Notes: generated by a model not told the origin, from the letters alone. A DNA stretch of 51,966 nucleotides from Planctomycetota bacterium (GCA_018970165.1 JAGWWZ010000006.1:1-51966), one strand, 5' to 3'; positions 25,750 through 34,897 are shown, counted from the first letter of the stretch. Program-made: numbers and translations.

Positions 25750-28476
25750 ATGTCCATTCGCAATATCGATCGTATGCTCGCCCCTCGCTCGGTGGCCGTT
25801 ATCGGCGCCAGCGACACACCCGGTAAAGTTGGCCATGCCGCCCTCAAGAACATCATCACTAACGGCTACACCGGAGCGGTATACCCGGTCAATAGTCGAT
25901 CTGATACCGTTCAAGGTCAACAAGCATTTCCCAATGTCAGTGCGATCGATCAAGTGATCGATTTGGCGGTCGTGTGTACTCCATCACATACGGTTCCATC
26001 GATCGTTCGCGAATGCGGTGAGCGGGGTGTAGGAGCTTTGGCAGTATTGACCGCCGGCTTTCGCGAATTGGGTGAAGAGGGAAAACAGCTCGAGTATCAA
26101 GTCAAGGAGGAACAGCGTCGGTACCCGGGCCTTCGCATTCTCGGTCCTAATTGTGTGGGATTAATCAATCCGGGGATCCAACTGAGCGCGAGCTTTGCGG
26201 TTGGGATGCCTCGGGCAGGCCACGTGGCGTTCTTGTCGCAATCGGGTGCACTGTGTACCTCGGTGCTCGATTGGTCCCTATCGCAAGGGATCGGATTCTC
26301 TCACTTCCTATCGCTCGGTAATCAACTCGATGTCGGGTTCGGCGATCTGCTCGATTACCTTGCAGAGGATCCGAATACCGCTTCGGCGATTCTCTACATC
26401 GAGTCGATCGCGGATGCGAGGTACTTCATGTCGGCGGCCCGCGCATTCTCGCGCCGCAAACCGCTGGTGGCATACAAGGCCGGACGATTCGCCGAGTCGG
26501 CCATGGCGGCCGCATCGCATACCGGAGCGATGGCAGGTGTCGATGCGGTGTATCAAGCGGCACTCGAGCGAGCGGGGATCGTACGACTGTTCGAGATGCA
26601 GTCTCTGTTTCAATGCGCGGAGTTGCTGACTCAGCATCCCAATCCGATTGGATCGCGACTGGCGATTGTTACCAATGCGGGTGGCCCTGGGGTGATGGCT
26701 ACCGATGCGTTGCTCGAACAACGGGGCAAGCTGGCCAAACTCGCGCCCGAGACAATGGAACGTTTGAGTGCGTTCCTGCCTCCGAATTGGTCGCGAGGCA
26801 ACCCGATCGATGTGATCGGAGATGCCGATGCCGAACGCTTTTCCAAAGCGGTCGACGTCACGCTGCAAGATCCCAATGTCGATACGGTCTTGGCGATCCT
26901 CAGCCCACAAGCGATGACCCATCCCAGTGATACGGCTCGTCGCGTATCGCAACTCACCATCCCGACTGGCAAGGCATTGATGGGGGCATGGATGGGAGGC
27001 GCACTCATGGCGGAAGGAAGCGAGATTCTGCAAAACGCAGGGATCGCGACCTTCACGACACCCGAGCAAGCGATCCATGGGATGATGCAGTTAGCGGCCT
27101 ACTCACGCACGCGGGAAGTTCTCTACGAAACCCCCAAGACCATCGTGCCCGATTTTGCTGCCTCAACCAACGAGCGTCAGTCGTTCTTGAACGCCTTGTC
27201 GCTGGATTACACTTCCGAGCATCACAGCTCTAGCGCGATCCTCACCGAAGTCGACTCGAAACGTCTGCTGACCTTGTATGGCATCCCCACCACACCGATC
27301 GAGGTTGCACCCACCGCAGATGCTGCAGTCGCGATCTCATCGCGCATGGGTTATCCAGTTGTACTGAAGATCTACTCGCAGCAGATCACACACAAGACCG
27401 ATGTCGGTGGCGTGGTGCTCAATCTCCAATCGGAGAGTCAAGTGCGAACCGCGTTTGAGCAGATGATGGCAAGGGCTGCTCGCGAGCGGCCCGATGCAGT
27501 GCTGCTGGGAGCGACCGTTCAACCGATGATCACGGCCGTGCATGGTGCTGAATTGATTCTCGGTTCGAAACAGGATCCGATCTTCGGCTCGGTGTTAATG
27601 GTGGGATTGGGCGGCATTACGGCCGAGTTGTTCCAAGACCGAGCGTTGGAGTTACCGCCGATTCAACATCGACTCGCGCTGCGCATGCTCGAGTCCTTGC
27701 GTTCGTGGCCTCTGCTGAACGGTTATCGAGGGCGGCCCAAGGCAAATATCGATCAGATCATCGAGATCATGCTCCGCTTCTCGACGATGATCACGGAACA
27801 GCCGCGCATCCTCGAGGCTGATATCAATCCGCTTCTCATCGCGGAGAATCAGTTGCTGGCCTTGGACGCGAGGTTCGTCATTGCACCGCCATCCAATGCT
27901 GCTACTCGCCCCTACTCGCATCTCGCGATCCGTCCCTACCCGAGTGAATTTGAGACCCGTTTTCGGCTTGAAGATGGTGCGGAGATCTCTTTGCGTCCGA
28001 TACGGCCCGAGGATGAGACGTCGTGGCGAGCGATGCTGCAGCGTTGTTCGCCCGAATCGCTGCAGTCCCGTTTTCGGACGGTCTTCAAGGAAGCCACCCA
28101 CGAGATGGCGACGCGATTTTGTTTCCTCGATTACGATCGGGAACTTGCGTTCGTTGCTCAGGAGACGGTGGGAGAGAAGATGCCTGATGTGGATGCTCCG
28201 ATCCTCGGAGTGGGACGACTGGTTACCGATGCAGATCGCCATGTAGCCGAGTTCGCGATTCTGGTTGAAGACGCTTGGCAAGGCCGCGGTTTAGGACTCG
28301 AGATCGCAACGCATTGCATGAATGTAGCAAGGGATTGGGGTGTTCAGCGGATTGTTGCGGAGACTCGTTTCGACGAGCCTCGCATGCGAGGCATTCTCAA
28401 TGCACTCGGGTTCGCAATGCATGAACCAGATCACGAGGGAACGTTGCTTGCAGAAAAAGAAATCGCCGAGCGTTGA
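25750..28476 (+). CDS. acyl-CoA synthetase (ADP-forming)-GNAT fusion, Pat-like
   Basis: This 908-residue protein has the Pat/ACD layout. A CoA-binding Rossmann domain (VAVIGASDTPGKVGHA, residues 13-28) leads to the succinyl-CoA synthetase-like flavodoxin domains with AAASHTGAMAG (His near 257, the phospho-His position of ADP-forming acetyl-CoA synthetases). An ATP-grasp domain (about 490-720; YPVVLKIYSQQITHKTDVGGV) and a C-terminal GNAT domain (735-905; DAWQGRGLGLEIA acetyl-CoA loop) follow. In characterised Pat lysine acetyltransferases the synthetase half is regulatory. Here the retained His leaves open real synthetase activity. Starts ATG 25750. Confidence 0.88.
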   Translation: MSIRNIDRMLAPRSVAVIGASDTPGKVGHAALKNIITNGYTGAVYPVNSRSDTVQGQQAFPNVSAIDQVIDLAVVCTPSHTVPSIVRECGERGVGALAVLTAGFRELGEEGKQLEYQVKEEQRRYPGLRILGPNCVGLINPGIQLSASFAVGMPRAGHVAFLSQSGALCTSVLDWSLSQGIGFSHFLSLGNQLDVGFGDLLDYLAEDPNTASAILYIESIADARYFMSAARAFSRRKPLVAYKAGRFAESAMAAASHTGAMAGVDAVYQAALERAGIVRLFEMQSLFQCAELLTQHPNPIGSRLAIVTNAGGPGVMATDALLEQRGKLAKLAPETMERLSAFLPPNWSRGNPIDVIGDADAERFSKAVDVTLQDPNVDTVLAILSPQAMTHPSDTARRVSQLTIPTGKALMGAWMGGALMAEGSEILQNAGIATFTTPEQAIHGMMQLAAYSRTREVLYETPKTIVPDFAASTNERQSFLNALSLDYTSEHHSSSAILTEVDSKRLLTLYGIPTTPIEVAPTADAAVAISSRMGYPVVLKIYSQQITHKTDVGGVVLNLQSESQVRTAFEQMMARAARERPDAVLLGATVQPMITAVHGAELILGSKQDPIFGSVLMVGLGGITAELFQDRALELPPIQHRLALRMLESLRSWPLLNGYRGRPKANIDQIIEIMLRFSTMITEQPRILEADINPLLIAENQLLALDARFVIAPPSNAATRPYSHLAIRPYPSEFETRFRLEDGAEISLRPIRPEDETSWRAMLQRCSPESLQSRFRTVFKEATHEMATRFCFLDYDRELAFVAQETVGEKMPDVDAPILGVGRLVTDADRHVAEFAILVEDAWQGRGLGLEIATHCMNVARDWGVQRIVAETRFDEPRMRGILNALGFAMHEPDHEGTLLAEKEIAER

Positions 28477-28542
28477 TAGAAGCGGTAGGGTGCGAGCCCA
28501 ACGGCGATGATTATCGGGTGCCCCAAAGCACCCGCAATCTAG

Positions 28543-28607
28543 TAGCCGAGATGCGCAAGCATCCGGGTTGAAGCGAGCAACACATTGCGATGTTTGCCAC
28601 AGTTCCC
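28543..28607. repeat. dispersed GCAA-hairpin repeat, copy 1
   Basis: About 65 nt that align without gaps to 49526-49590. The conserved core ATGCGCAAGCATCCGGG can fold with GATGC and GCATC arms around a GCAA tetraloop. A second conserved part is CGATGTTYGCYACAGTTCCC. Both copies lie in non-coding DNA, 21 kb apart. Confidence 0.75.
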
Positions 28608-28609
28608 GG

Positions 28610-28639
28610 CCTACGGATCGCGCCGGCGCGATCCGTAGG
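28610..28639. terminator. 30-bp perfect palindrome, possible bidirectional terminator
   Basis: Two 15-nt arms, CCTACGGATCGCGCC and its exact complement, adjoin with no spacer. On the plus strand the stem is followed by GTGTTTT. It lies between the convergent synthetase-GNAT and thiL genes, where a shared terminator would be expected. A role as a repeat or protein-binding site is equally possible. Confidence 0.5.
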
Positions 28640-28721
28640 GTGTTTTAGAAGTGCCGTCTAGGTGACACCAAGCCCTTCGCAAAGCCTCAGGAACGTGCCA
28701 CCCGGGTGATTGAGGACCGGT

Positions 28722-29627
28722 TCAACCATGCACATAGCCGCGAGGGGGCAACTGCTCTACGCCGCGCTTGGTCTTCGACCACAAGCCAGTACGCGAGACA
28801 AACGTACCGATACGAGTCAGCGGAACACCATCGATTTGTTTTGGGACTCGATCCACGCTATCGGCGGCAATAGCCAACAACAATTCGAAATCCTCGCCGT
28901 CTCCGAGTGCGTGCTCGATCGAGGGGCGTCCCGTTTGTGTCGATCGTTCGTGAGCTGCTTGACTTATAGGTACGCGGTCCAGTTCGATTTCGGCACCGCA
29001 TCGGCTAGCCACGGTCACGTTCAAGAGATCGATCCCCAGACCATCGCTGATATCTGTCGCTGCCCGCACGATCCCGAGCGGATGCAACTGGCGAGCGAGG
29101 GAAAGCCGAGGTTGAAAGTCGAGATGCTTACCGAGGATGCTCCCTCCCAGTGAACCAGTGACAAAGATCGCATCACCGGGCTGAGCCCCTTGGCGTAGCC
29201 ATGCGCCACCTGCGGGTGCAGAGCCGATCGCGGTCATATGGACCACGAGTGGACCATCCCAGACATTCGTGTCACCGCCACCGATAGCGACCGAGTATCT
29301 TTCGCATGATGCGCAGACCCCTTCGAAGATCTCGGAAGCAATTTCACCAGAAGATTGTCGAGGCAAGCATAACGATAGAAAAACTGCGATCGGCTCGGCC
29401 GCCATGCTGGCTAGATCGCTCAGGTTGACCGAGACGAGTTTGTGCCCCACTGCGCGAGGACCGCATTCTGAGAGAATGAAGTGCGTTCCATCGCACAACG
29501 AATCGGTGGTCACTACCGAATCGGTTTGTGAGGGTGCGATGAGTGCACAGTCATCGCCGATACCCAGGCGAATTTGTGGTAATCGCGCTGCACGAGCTTT
29601 CGCCCATGCGATAAAACCATGTTCCAT
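28722..29627 (-). CDS. thiL: thiamine-monophosphate kinase ThiL
   Basis: A 301-residue PurM/AIR-synthase-fold kinase that phosphorylates thiamine monophosphate to the diphosphate cofactor. Motifs: LGIGDDCALI near residue 21, VVTTDSLCDGTHF near 38, HKLVSVNLSDLASMAAEP near 62, AIGGGDTNVWDGP near 112, and DISDGLGIDL near 192. Length is near the usual 310-330. It lies downstream of dxs on the same strand (gap about 137 bp). DXS needs thiamine diphosphate, so the proximity is functionally sensible, though coregulation is not shown. Confidence 0.93.
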   Translation of the reverse strand: MEHGFIAWAKARAARLPQIRLGIGDDCALIAPSQTDSVVTTDSLCDGTHFILSECGPRAVGHKLVSVNLSDLASMAAEPIAVFLSLCLPRQSSGEIASEIFEGVCASCERYSVAIGGGDTNVWDGPLVVHMTAIGSAPAGGAWLRQGAQPGDAIFVTGSLGGSILGKHLDFQPRLSLARQLHPLGIVRAATDISDGLGIDLLNVTVASRCGAEIELDRVPISQAAHERSTQTGRPSIEHALGDGEDFELLLAIAADSVDRVPKQIDGVPLTRIGTFVSRTGLWSKTKRGVEQLPPRGYVHG

Positions 29628-29764
29628 CGCTGTCCTATTTCTAAGAGCTATTCATCAGGTCGGAGTTTGACGTTCCAGCCTAGTTTGGTTAGGAGCAGCC
29701 AGAACCACCACTCGCGGCCGCGATCTTCCTTCGACGATCCATCGCGGGGGTGCGATTGTCACTA

Positions 29765-31675
29765 TCAGACTCCCGTCGCCTGAACGTGCGAGAAGTTTTC
29801 CGAGAGTTGTCGGCACGTTCGAGCGATCCCTGCAGGGTCCAATCCAAGTTCCTGCAGCAATTCATTGCGATCGCCATGTTCGATGAAACGATCGGGGAGA
29901 CCGAGTGTTCGCAGGATGCGGGTATCCCAACCGTGTTGGCATGCGGCTTCGAGTACGGCTGACCCGAAACCTCCCGCCAGTGCGCCTTCTTCCACCGTGA
30001 CGATGAATCGCGACTCATCAAACAAACGGCCCAACAGATCGACATCGAGAGGCTTGATAAAGCGAGCGTTGACCACGGTGACATGGATGCCGTCCTGCTT
30101 CAGGAGATCAGCGGCCGCGATCGCTTGTTGCAACATGGCTCCGATTGCGACGATTGCGCCATCGGTACCCTTGCGAAGAATCTCAGCCTTGCCCAGTTCG
30201 ATGGGTTGATGTGGCCGCTCATAGGTTGGTGCGCTGGTTTTCGGATAACGAATCGAGCTTGGGCCATCTTGCTTGAGTGCAAACTCAAGCATCGGCTCCA
30301 TTTCGGATGCATCCCCGGGAGCCATCATCACAATGTTCGGAAACACACGCATGTATCCGATATCGAACACGCCGTGGTGCGTGGGACCATCTGGTCCGGT
30401 TAGCCCTGCGCGATCGAGCATCATGGTGACCGGCAAGTTTTGCAAGGCGACCTCTTGGAAGATCTGATCGTAGGATCGTTGTAGGAAGGTGCTGTAGATC
30501 GTGACGATCGGGCGCAAGCCGACCTTGGCTTGTCCTGCGGCGAAGGCGACTGCATGCGATTCGCAGATTCCGACATCGAAGAATCGATCCGGAAACTCAT
30601 CCCGGACCGGTTCGAGTTTGTTCCCTTGGCACATGGCTGCGGTCATGACCGTCACTCGTGGATCGCGTCGCATTTGGCTGGCGATCGCGTCGCGAGCGTA
30701 ATTGGTGAAGGCAGGTTTCTCGCCGAGCGTCAGAACACGCGGGCTACCGTCTTCGTCTTCGAAGGCAGGTGGGGTGTGGAAGTAGACCGGATCTTGTTCT
30801 GCGGGTTTGTAGCCACGACCTTTCTCCGTGACCACATGCAAGAGCGTCGGGCCTTTTTGGTCGCGAACCATCTCGAGATACTTGCGAAGCAGACGGATGT
30901 CATGGCCGTCGATCGGACCGATATATCGGAAGCCAAACTCTTCAAAGAGCATGCCCCCGACCATGCCGGCTTTGACACCCTCCTTGATCTGAGCCAAGAG
31001 TCTCTCGGTGGGATCGCCGAAGACGGGCAAACGGTTCAGAACCTTGACCACTTCGCTCTTGAGACCGGTATAAAACGGGTTGGTGCGGAGTTTATCGAGG
31101 TAGCTGGCCACTGCGCCCACACGAGGACAGATCGACATCTTATTGTCATTGAGAATGACGATGAGATCCTTATTGAGTTCGCCTGCGTTGTTCATCGCTT
31201 CAAAGACGATGCCCGACGGGAATGCGCCGTCTCCGATGACTGCGATACTCTTGCGATCGCGAGCTTCGAGTAGATCATCCCCCGACTTTAATCCAAGTGC
31301 AGTCGACACGCTGCAACCCGCGTGGCCGGTCATGAACAGGTCGTATTCGCTTTCGTGGGGATTGGGGTATCCCATCAATCCGCCGCGCAGGCGAATGGTC
31401 TTGAACTCGTGGTAACGCCCGGTGATCAATTTATGAGGATAGATCTGGTGGCCGGTGTCCCAAATCAGTCGATGTTTTCGGAAGTCGAATACGCTGTGAA
31501 GAGCCAAGCACAATTCGACGACTCCAAGATTGGAGGCGAAGTGCGCTGTGCGTGTTGCTAGGAGATTGCACAATACATCCCGGATTTCACTGGCGAGGCT
31601 GTCGAGTTCTTCGACAGACATCGAGAGCAACGGCTCCGCCGAATCGAGCTTGGATAGCAGCTTATGCTCTTCCAT
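29765..31675 (-). CDS. dxs: 1-deoxy-D-xylulose-5-phosphate synthase
   Basis: This 636-residue thiamine-diphosphate enzyme condenses pyruvate and glyceraldehyde 3-phosphate, the first step of the MEP isoprenoid pathway. Seen: WDTGHQIYPHKLITGR, the ThDP motif GDGAFPSGIVFEAMNNAG..ILNDN, the ICESHAVAFAAGQAK catalytic-Glu segment, and HHGVFDIGYMR. The start is ATG 31675, whose A is the last base of the ispA stop (TGATG), so translation is probably coupled; TTG codons just upstream are unlikely starts. ThDP links it to thiL downstream. Confidence 0.96.
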   Translation of the reverse strand: MEEHKLLSKLDSAEPLLSMSVEELDSLASEIRDVLCNLLATRTAHFASNLGVVELCLALHSVFDFRKHRLIWDTGHQIYPHKLITGRYHEFKTIRLRGGLMGYPNPHESEYDLFMTGHAGCSVSTALGLKSGDDLLEARDRKSIAVIGDGAFPSGIVFEAMNNAGELNKDLIVILNDNKMSICPRVGAVASYLDKLRTNPFYTGLKSEVVKVLNRLPVFGDPTERLLAQIKEGVKAGMVGGMLFEEFGFRYIGPIDGHDIRLLRKYLEMVRDQKGPTLLHVVTEKGRGYKPAEQDPVYFHTPPAFEDEDGSPRVLTLGEKPAFTNYARDAIASQMRRDPRVTVMTAAMCQGNKLEPVRDEFPDRFFDVGICESHAVAFAAGQAKVGLRPIVTIYSTFLQRSYDQIFQEVALQNLPVTMMLDRAGLTGPDGPTHHGVFDIGYMRVFPNIVMMAPGDASEMEPMLEFALKQDGPSSIRYPKTSAPTYERPHQPIELGKAEILRKGTDGAIVAIGAMLQQAIAAADLLKQDGIHVTVVNARFIKPLDVDLLGRLFDESRFIVTVEEGALAGGFGSAVLEAACQHGWDTRILRTLGLPDRFIEHGDRNELLQELGLDPAGIARTCRQLSENFSHVQATGV

Positions 31676-32571
31676 CAACAACTCCTCTCAAGGATGTAAT
31701 GCGCCAGCCCGACTAAGGGCTCATTCCTATTTCCCAGGCATGCAATTGAGTTTACAGCATCTGCGATCCATGCGCGGGCTTGTTCGCGGCTTGCTTCGAT
31801 ACCAAACAGGGAGGGATACGTCAGCTTGCCACGTGCTGAGTCTTTACCCGTCATCTTCCCAGTGTTCTCACACGTGCTTTCCACGTCCAGTAGGTCATCC
31901 ACGATTTGGAAAGAGATGCCGATTGCGCGGCCGTATTCCACCAAAGCGTGCCGAATTCCGGGCGACGCCCCACCGGCAATGCCCCCCAATTCTACCGATG
32001 CCTGGATCAGCGCACCTGTTTTTCGGCGGTGGATAGCCCGTAGCCATTCGGCATTTTGGTCCGAAGAGAGAGCGGAAGGCTCCCGTTTCTCTGCCAATAA
32101 GTCGTCCATTTGCCCACCAACCATCCCTTCGGCTCCTACCGCTCGGGCTAAAACGAGCGAACTTTCGCAGATTGCGTCGGCGGGCAACTGGCTTTCCAGC
32201 AGGGTTTGAAAGGCCAGCGGCTGGAGGGCATCCCCAGCCAAAATCGCAGTCGCCTCGTCAAATTGCACGTGGCAGGTCGGCCGTCCCCGACGCAAATCGT
32301 CGTCGTCCATGGCGGGCAAATCGTCGTGGATCAGTGAATAACAGTGCATCATTTCTAAGGCGATAGAACTGGCCAAAGCTTCCTCGCGCGCCCCTCCCAC
32401 CGCTTCGCATGCCATTAGGCAAAGGACCGGTCTCAATCTTTTTCCAGGGGCTAGCAAGGAATACTTGATGGCCTCCCGAAGGTTGTCCGGACAGTCCCGC
32501 CCGATCGCATCGAGACGCTCAGCTAACCGGGCATCGAACCATTCTGCTTGTGCACGCCAACGGTCTAACAT
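31675..32571 (-). CDS. ispA: polyprenyl (farnesyl/geranylgeranyl) diphosphate synthase
   Basis: A 298-residue trans-isoprenyl diphosphate synthase. It shows the first Asp-rich motif DDLPAMDDDDLRRG with upstream YSLIHDD, GKRLRPVLCLMA near residue 46, the substrate-binding KTGALI, and the second Asp-rich motif FQIVDDLLDVE near 230. Short-chain length (farnesyl or geranylgeranyl) is likely from size and the FARM insertion, but chain length cannot be fixed by eye. It overlaps dxs by one base in TGATG and heads the ispA-dxs unit. Confidence 0.93.
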   Translation of the reverse strand: MLDRWRAQAEWFDARLAERLDAIGRDCPDNLREAIKYSLLAPGKRLRPVLCLMACEAVGGAREEALASSIALEMMHCYSLIHDDLPAMDDDDLRRGRPTCHVQFDEATAILAGDALQPLAFQTLLESQLPADAICESSLVLARAVGAEGMVGGQMDDLLAEKREPSALSSDQNAEWLRAIHRRKTGALIQASVELGGIAGGASPGIRHALVEYGRAIGISFQIVDDLLDVESTCENTGKMTGKDSARGKLTYPSLFGIEASREQARAWIADAVNSIACLGNRNEPLVGLAHYILERSC

Positions 32572-32957
32572 TGCGAGACGAGGAACCCTTTGTGGCAGTT
32601 ACTGTAGGAAAAGATCGAAACTTACCGCACCGGATGCGGGTTAAGAACTCGCGGGATTATAACAATGGATCTAGGGGGCGAAAGGATCGAGGCTCCAAAG
32701 GCTCCAATCCAGCGAGATCCGATCAAGCGATACGATCGGCAAACCCTGGATGCGTGAGATCATTCGGTTCAAGGGTCACAATCCGAAGCCTGACGAAGTG
32801 GGTGCAGGGTTGTGATGCCAACACTCGATAGACCTAGAGATGTCGGCAAAATCGATACAAAAACCATCGGTTCATCGATTGCTCGGCGGTATCGAGCGGG
32901 ACCATAATACTCACTGAAATACTCACTGGGGTTTTCCAACCAACCGGAATGAACATT
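32572..32957. other. 386-bp divergent intergenic region
   Basis: Between ispA and the BON-domain gene I find no gene. Near 32906-32930 the unit AATACTCACTG occurs twice in direct repeat, just ahead of the BON gene. This may be a regulator site or chance. Confidence 0.4.
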
Positions 32958-33899
32958 ATGCGATTTCGATCTTGCTCGCGTCTGATGGTTGCATCCATGG
33001 CGGCGGCACTCACACTTGTTTCCGCTGTTTACCAACCTGCATGTGCACAGTTCGGCGGCACGGGTTTTGGCGGGTCCGGTTTTGGCGGGTCCGGTTTTGG
33101 AAATACCGGTTTCGGCGGTTCCGGTTTTGGAAATACTGGCTTCGGAGGCACCGGTTTCGGAAACACCGGCTTTGGACAGTCGGGGTTCGGCCAAAGCGGC
33201 CTCGGCCAGCAGGGCTTCGGCCAGCAAGGGTTTGGCCAGCAGGGCTTTGGTCAACAGGGCTTTGGTCAACAGGGAGGTTTCGGTGGAGGTCAGGGGGGAG
33301 CGGGTGGCCGAACCATTCCTGGCCAGTTTGGTGGTTTGGGAGTCAGCGGTGCTGGCATCCTTCCGAACTACCTCACCCAACCGTTGCCGGGAGGCATCGG
33401 TGGACCAACAGTGTTTGGCATCGGTCCTTCCTCGAATGCCGGTGGTGGAGTCGGAGGTAGCACGGGTGGAATTGGTGGTTTAGGTGGCGGGCTAGGTGGA
33501 TTGGGCCTGGGTGGTATCGGCGGGCTTGGTGGTCTTGGTGGCGGGCTCGGCAGAAACCAATTCGGTCGCGGCGCACAGGGACAAGGCCAAGGGCAGGGCA
33601 AAGGAACGTTTCGAGCAGCTGTTCGTCCCGACATACCGATGAATCGGGCGCGGACTGCAAACATCTCCACTCAACTGCAAACGCGACTCTCGCGAGTGCC
33701 GCTGCCCGAAAGACTCAAGGGAACGCAAGTCGCGATCGAAGGTGGCGAGGTCGTTCTTCGCGGGACGGTGGCTAACGAGGCGGATAAGCGGATGATGGAG
33801 CGGCTGATCCAGTTGGAGCCTGGAGTGAATTCGGTCCGGAATGAACTGGCCGTTGCCCAGCCGACACTTGAGCAAATCCCGGGCTCTTCGAGTCGCTGA
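32958..33899 (+). CDS. secreted Gly/Phe-repeat protein with C-terminal BON domain
   Basis: A 313-residue exported protein (signal peptide to about residue 33, cleavage after ACA). Residues 34-115 are tandem units GFGGSGFGNTG and then GFGQQ, followed by a Gly/Leu-rich stretch (GGIGGLGGGLGGLGLGG). The C-terminal 70 residues form a BON domain (LQTRLSRVPLPERLKGTQVA, EVVLRGTVANEADKRMMERL, GVNSVRNELAV), a fold linked to membranes and lipids. The repeat part is a low-complexity candidate for self-assembly. A GGAA supports ATG 32958 over 32949. Its last 128 bp overlap the convergent lipoprotein gene. Confidence 0.85.
   Translation: MRFRSCSRLMVASMAAALTLVSAVYQPACAQFGGTGFGGSGFGGSGFGNTGFGGSGFGNTGFGGTGFGNTGFGQSGFGQSGLGQQGFGQQGFGQQGFGQQGFGQQGGFGGGQGGAGGRTIPGQFGGLGVSGAGILPNYLTQPLPGGIGGPTVFGIGPSSNAGGGVGGSTGGIGGLGGGLGGLGLGGIGGLGGLGGGLGRNQFGRGAQGQGQGQGKGTFRAAVRPDIPMNRARTANISTQLQTRLSRVPLPERLKGTQVAIEGGEVVLRGTVANEADKRMMERLIQLEPGVNSVRNELAVAQPTLEQIPGSSSR
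33052..33292 (+). repeat. degenerate tandem repeats in the BON gene
   Basis: Units of 15 nt encode GFG[GNQ][ST/Q]; early copies read GGTTTTGGCGGGTCC almost exactly, later ones GGCTTTGGTCAACAG. Copy number could vary by slippage. It is coding DNA, not a CRISPR array. Confidence 0.8.
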
Positions 33900-34830
33900 G
33901 AAGCGATGGCTTGTTGATCGCTCCTATTTGGTTTCCCAGAGGGATATGGAAGCTTGGGGTCGGCGAAGCGACCTCATTGGCGGGCATTATGGTGTGCGTC
34001 ACGGAAGTCTCGGAAATGGGTTGATTGATCGAGGGCGGAACCATCATTGGCCCCGGCTGGACTTGCGATTCTTGGATTTGCTGCAGCAACGCCGCTGCTT
34101 GTTCGGGAGACAGCACCGGCTTGGCCGAATACCCGCGGGGTGGGAGCTGAATCGTTGTGGTGCGGTGTGCTGTATTGCCTGACCCTTGCGAAACGCTTGA
34201 GTGGTTGGCTGAACCATTGTGAGAAGCACGTTGCACTCCTCCCGGCGCCGACGCTTGGATTACCTGCTCACGATCTTGCTGTGGAGTCATCCCCGGTAAC
34301 AGAACTGTTGCTGCGTTGCCTCGAATGACAGGGCCATCCTTCGTCTTGAAAGTTGGGATGAGCATGATCTTCTTTTGCATGCCTGGAGCCGCATCCCACG
34401 GAATCCAGATGCTGTAGGAAGCCCCCAATTCGCTCTCGGAAAAGTGTGTTGTGAACTGTTCTGGCGTGAATCGGAACCGTTTGTCGGCCGATTCGATCGA
34501 CGCGCCGTCATGGCTTCGTTCGGTATCATCGAAACCGTAGACGGTCAGTTCCCCTTCGACAGGAATCGCCTGGCTCTTCTCGTTGTAGAAATAGAGACGA
34601 CCACCGAATCCCCGAGTCGGAGGCTTGCCTTCCTTGGTGTAGATGTCATACGTCCATGTGACATTGATGCTCTGAGGACTTTGGTAGGGTTTCTTCTTGA
34701 AGAAAGACCAGCTGGAATCCTTTTTGCCACTCTTGCTTTTCGCCGTTGTGAGCGATGAGCATCCAGTGCATGCAAGCGTGAGTATGCAGCATAGGACTGC
34801 GCACCCATGAAACCATGCGGCCTTTGTCAT
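33772..34830 (-). CDS. putative lipoprotein downstream of the secretin
   Basis: A 352-residue exported protein with a hydrophobic N terminus ending in LTLACTGCSSL, giving two possible lipidated cysteines. A folded domain follows (WTYDIYTKEGKPPTRGFGGR..FYNEKSQAIPVEGELTVYGFDD, immunoglobulin-like in pattern), then a low-complexity Gln/Pro/Ser-rich tail. The start at ATG 34830 has GGAAG upstream; ATG 34845 is possible. It follows the secretin gene after 67 nt on the same strand, so it may serve that secretin, for example as pilotin or accessory protein (inference). Its 3' end overlaps the BON gene by 128 bp. Confidence 0.75.
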   Translation of the reverse strand: MTKAAWFHGCAVLCCILTLACTGCSSLTTAKSKSGKKDSSWSFFKKKPYQSPQSINVTWTYDIYTKEGKPPTRGFGGRLYFYNEKSQAIPVEGELTVYGFDDTERSHDGASIESADKRFRFTPEQFTTHFSESELGASYSIWIPWDAAPGMQKKIMLIPTFKTKDGPVIRGNAATVLLPGMTPQQDREQVIQASAPGGVQRASHNGSANHSSVSQGSGNTAHRTTTIQLPPRGYSAKPVLSPEQAAALLQQIQESQVQPGPMMVPPSINQPISETSVTHTIMPANEVASPTPSFHIPLGNQIGAINKPSLLSDSKSPGFAQVSAGQRPVHSGPNSLQAPTGSAAPSSAYPPR

Positions 34831-34897
34831 GTTCGTTGCTTCCATGTTGCGTCGTAGAGATGTGAGATCCAGTGGGTGTTGTTAGTACACGAGGGTC

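Larger units (their letters stand above)
28477..28721. other. convergent intergenic region with three hairpins
   Basis: The 245 bp between two convergent gene ends hold a small hairpin (28516-28533, GGGTGC/GCACCC arms), a dispersed GCAA-loop repeat (28543-28607) and a 30-bp perfect palindrome (28610-28639). No gene is evident. Confidence 0.6.

Noticed and set aside
33052-33292. Regular repeats resembling a CRISPR array
   Set aside because: The units are 15 nt, contiguous, in frame and encode GFG repeats with no spacers.
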